Shown piece after piece: positions 32,903 to 34,515 of a stretch of DNA of 34,515 nt. The stretch covers positions 1-34,515 of the forward strand of contig CALWZE010000086.1 in assembly GCA_944385925.1 (NCBI GenBank). Reading direction: 5' to 3'. This stretch comes from an uncultured Clostridia bacterium. Its GTDB lineage: Bacteria > Bacillota > Clostridia > Oscillospirales > Ruminococcaceae. The notes beneath the pieces were generated by a model. The model was not told the DNA's origin, made no database searches, and saw only the letters and a program-made list of their open reading frames with translations. The position numbers were made by a program, and so were the translations under genes. How positions within the stretch are numbered: the stretch's first letter is position 1; the number at the start of each line of letters is the position of its first letter.

Positions 32903-33970
32903 TCAACCCCTCTCCAGCGCAAGCTCAAACAACCGGTCGATCAGCTCGGAAAAGGGAATGCCGGCGGCGTCCCACATCTTGGCATACATGCTGATTGAGG
33001 TAAAGCCGGGGATGGTGTTCGGCTCGTTGAGGTACAGCCTGCCGGTGCTTTCCTCCAACAGGAAATCCACACGGGCGAGTCCTTCGCAGCCAAGCGCACG
33101 GTAGGCGCGGGCGGCTTCGGCGCGCATTTCCTGCTGCTGCGCTTCGGTGATGTTGGCAGGGATGAGGGTGCGGCTGGCCGCATTGTTGTACTTGGCGTCG
33201 TAATCGTAGAATTCATTGGCGGACAGGATCTCTCCAACCACCGAAACCTGCGGGTCGTGATTGCCGAGCACCGAGCATTCCAGCTCCTTGCCGGCGATAT
33301 TCTTTTCAATGACCGCTTTAAAATCGTGCCGGAAAGCGAGATCGAGCGCACTGCGCAGTTCCTCGCGGTTGTGCGCTTTGGTGATGCCGACCGAACTGCC
33401 GGCGTTGGCGGGCTTGACAAACATCGGATATCCCAGCTTTTGCTCCCAGGCGGGTGCGAGCTGCTCGAATTGCGCAAGCTCACGGCGGGTCGTCATGACC
33501 CAGGGCGCGTGCGCGACCCCAAAGTAATCCAGCAGCGCATTGGTGACCGCCTTATCCATGCAGATAGCGCTTGCAAGAACGCCGCAGCCGACATATGGGA
33601 TACCGGCAAGAGTAAGCAGACCCTGCATTGTGCCGTCCTCTCCGCCGCGGCCGTGCAGAACCGGAAACACCAGGTCCAGCCGCTCGGTTTCATAGCGGCC
33701 GTCCGGCAGCAGGGTGACCAGACCGTGTACCGCGCTGTCCGGCGAAATAAAGGCGGGAAGAAGTTCCGGGCTTTTTTCCCATGCGCCGTTTTCGATTTCA
33801 TCCGCGCCGCCGCTGTAGCGGAACCAGCGTCCGTCCCGGGTGATCCCGATGAGGACCGCCTCATATTTTTCCGACGGCAGATTGCGAACGACCGCCGCCG
33901 CGGATTTTAAAGATACTTCGTGCTCGCTGGAAACCCCACCGAAGAGGATGCCTGCTTTGCGCTTTTCCAT
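32903..33970 (-). CDS. ddl: D-alanine--D-alanine ligase
   Basis: A 355-residue ATP-grasp ligase joining two D-Ala for the peptidoglycan stem peptide. ILFGGVSSEHEVSLKSA (about 8-24) is the N-terminal signature. GRGGEDGTMQGLL (about 110-122) binds D-Ala and PMFVKPANAGSSVGI (about 181-195) is in the ATP site. The omega loop reads NEFYDYDAKY, the Tyr-containing form typical of true D-Ala-D-Ala ligases rather than D-Ala-D-lactate enzymes. EPNTIPGFTSISMYAKMW closes the chain. First gene of the ddl-murI-ywiB-argS run. The ribosome binding site is weak (GAGG, 13 bases upstream). Confidence 0.95.
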   Translation of the reverse strand: MEKRKAGILFGGVSSEHEVSLKSAAAVVRNLPSEKYEAVLIGITRDGRWFRYSGGADEIENGAWEKSPELLPAFISPDSAVHGLVTLLPDGRYETERLDLVFPVLHGRGGEDGTMQGLLTLAGIPYVGCGVLASAICMDKAVTNALLDYFGVAHAPWVMTTRRELAQFEQLAPAWEQKLGYPMFVKPANAGSSVGITKAHNREELRSALDLAFRHDFKAVIEKNIAGKELECSVLGNHDPQVSVVGEILSANEFYDYDAKYNNAASRTLIPANITEAQQQEMRAEAARAYRALGCEGLARVDFLLEESTGRLYLNEPNTIPGFTSISMYAKMWDAAGIPFSELIDRLFELALERG

Positions 33971-34515
33971 GATGCCGTAATTACCTCGGTTGTTCTAGAA
34001 TTTAAACAGAGGAAAGCGCCGCTTTCCGCTGCCGTTAATACAGTATAAAACCTGATCAGATAAATAATACCATAAAGATATATAAAGGAAAAGGGTGTGC
34101 GCTCAAACTTGCAGCCTTTTGCCGCAGACTGTCCCTGCTTTTCGCATCCTTCCGGGTGTTGTGCGGCTTTGCTCCATGATCATTAGCGCCGCAAAGACTG
34201 TAGATGGTCCGCCGAATACTCAAAAGCGGAAATTCTTCTGCTCGAAACCGCTCCCTGGCCATACAAAGGAGGGGAGAGCGCATCGCTTTATCGGAAAGCA
34301 GTAAAGACTTTGCTTTCAATCCCGGCGCAGGGGATAAACGCAGCGCAGGACGCAAAAGGGAACCTTCGTATCATAGCGAATAGGTCGGGAAAAGTCAAAA
34401 TCTGTACGGAAATAACCGGCAAAACAGGCACAAGCGGGAAAAAGAGGCAAAGACTGAAAAAATGGTCCTGAACAGTTGACACCGCGGCCCTGTTGATGGT
34501 ATAGTATTTGTACCT
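33971..34515. other. Non-coding right end of the window
   Basis: About 545 bases with no credible gene. A GGAAAGC-GCC-GCTTTCC palindrome (34011-34027) lies in the ddl leader, and an A/T-rich part (34050-34085) probably holds the ddl promoter, though I cannot fix its hexamers. The end holds the promoter at 34476-34505. Confidence 0.55.
34476..34505 (+). promoter_or_regulatory. Promoter of a gene to the right of the window
   Basis: Perfect TTGACA (34476-34481), 18-base spacer, TATAGT (34500-34505), ten bases from the right edge. Confidence 0.7.

Noticed and set aside
1-34515. Mobile elements, CRISPR arrays, tRNA or rRNA genes
   Set aside because: I found no regularly spaced repeats, transposase or integrase motifs, or tRNA-like TTCGAATC elements; a covariance-model scan would settle the RNA genes.

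Overview
The window looks like chromosomal core DNA of a GC-rich, low-motility-signal Gram-positive bacterium, most likely a member of the Clostridia (Oscillospirales/Ruminococcaceae-like). The evidence is the gene content and order: pstS-C-A-B-phoU, trmK with nif3, rqcH, a cysteine desulfurase next to a rhodanese-less thiI, a ywiB-like gene before argS, diderm functions absent, AGGAGG-type ribosome binding sites and TTGACA/TATAAT promoters. I saw no transposase, integrase, phage gene, CRISPR array, rRNA or tRNA. The taxonomic call is inference from protein families, not from a search.

Layout. 1-1186 (-): 5' part of an aconitase X (DUF521) gene running off the left edge. 1365-2126 (+): zinc-ribbon protein. 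2628-6795 (+): phosphate uptake operon pstS-pstC-pstA-pstB-phoU, preceded by a candidate Pho box, followed by a pyridoxamine kinase gene. 8171-8677 (+): small lipoprotein. 11460-9185 (-): metY then metA, the O-acetylhomoserine route to homocysteine/methionine. 11806-16929: surface-glycan-type block, a GT2 glycosyltransferase and a GT-C-like membrane protein (-), divergent from a DUF6311-like membrane protein (+). 17012-21227 (+): DUF1858 redox protein, TrmK, Nif3-like protein and RqcH. 22016-22915 (-): small membrane protein and flavin reductase-like protein. 23516-28998 (+): cysteine desulfurase, ThiI, and a giant CinA fusion. 29328-33970 (-): ddl, murI, ywiB-like, argS and a SHOCT protein, a cell-wall-precursor plus tRNA-charging operon.

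Most interesting items. (1) One uninterrupted reading frame at 25945-28998 joins a complete CinA (NMN deamidase family) to a transmembrane helix, a sortase-B-like domain that has lost its catalytic His and Cys, and a SpoIID/LytB lytic-transglycosylase domain. (2) This same gene has no ATG/GTG/TTG where homology begins; a well-placed Shine-Dalgarno points to an ATA codon. (3) PstS is circularly permuted: the half that is normally C-terminal comes first. (4) The GT-C-like gene at 14753 appears to be transcribed as a leaderless mRNA. (5) Glutamate racemase has Cys-Gly-Thr where Cys-Asn-Thr is usual.

How the genes work together: the Pst/PhoU set serves phosphate import; metY/metA make homocysteine; the desulfurase-ThiI pair delivers sulfur for tRNA 4-thiouridine or thiamine; ddl and murI supply D-Ala-D-Ala and D-Glu for peptidoglycan, which the SpoIID domain of the fusion protein is predicted to cleave outside the membrane.
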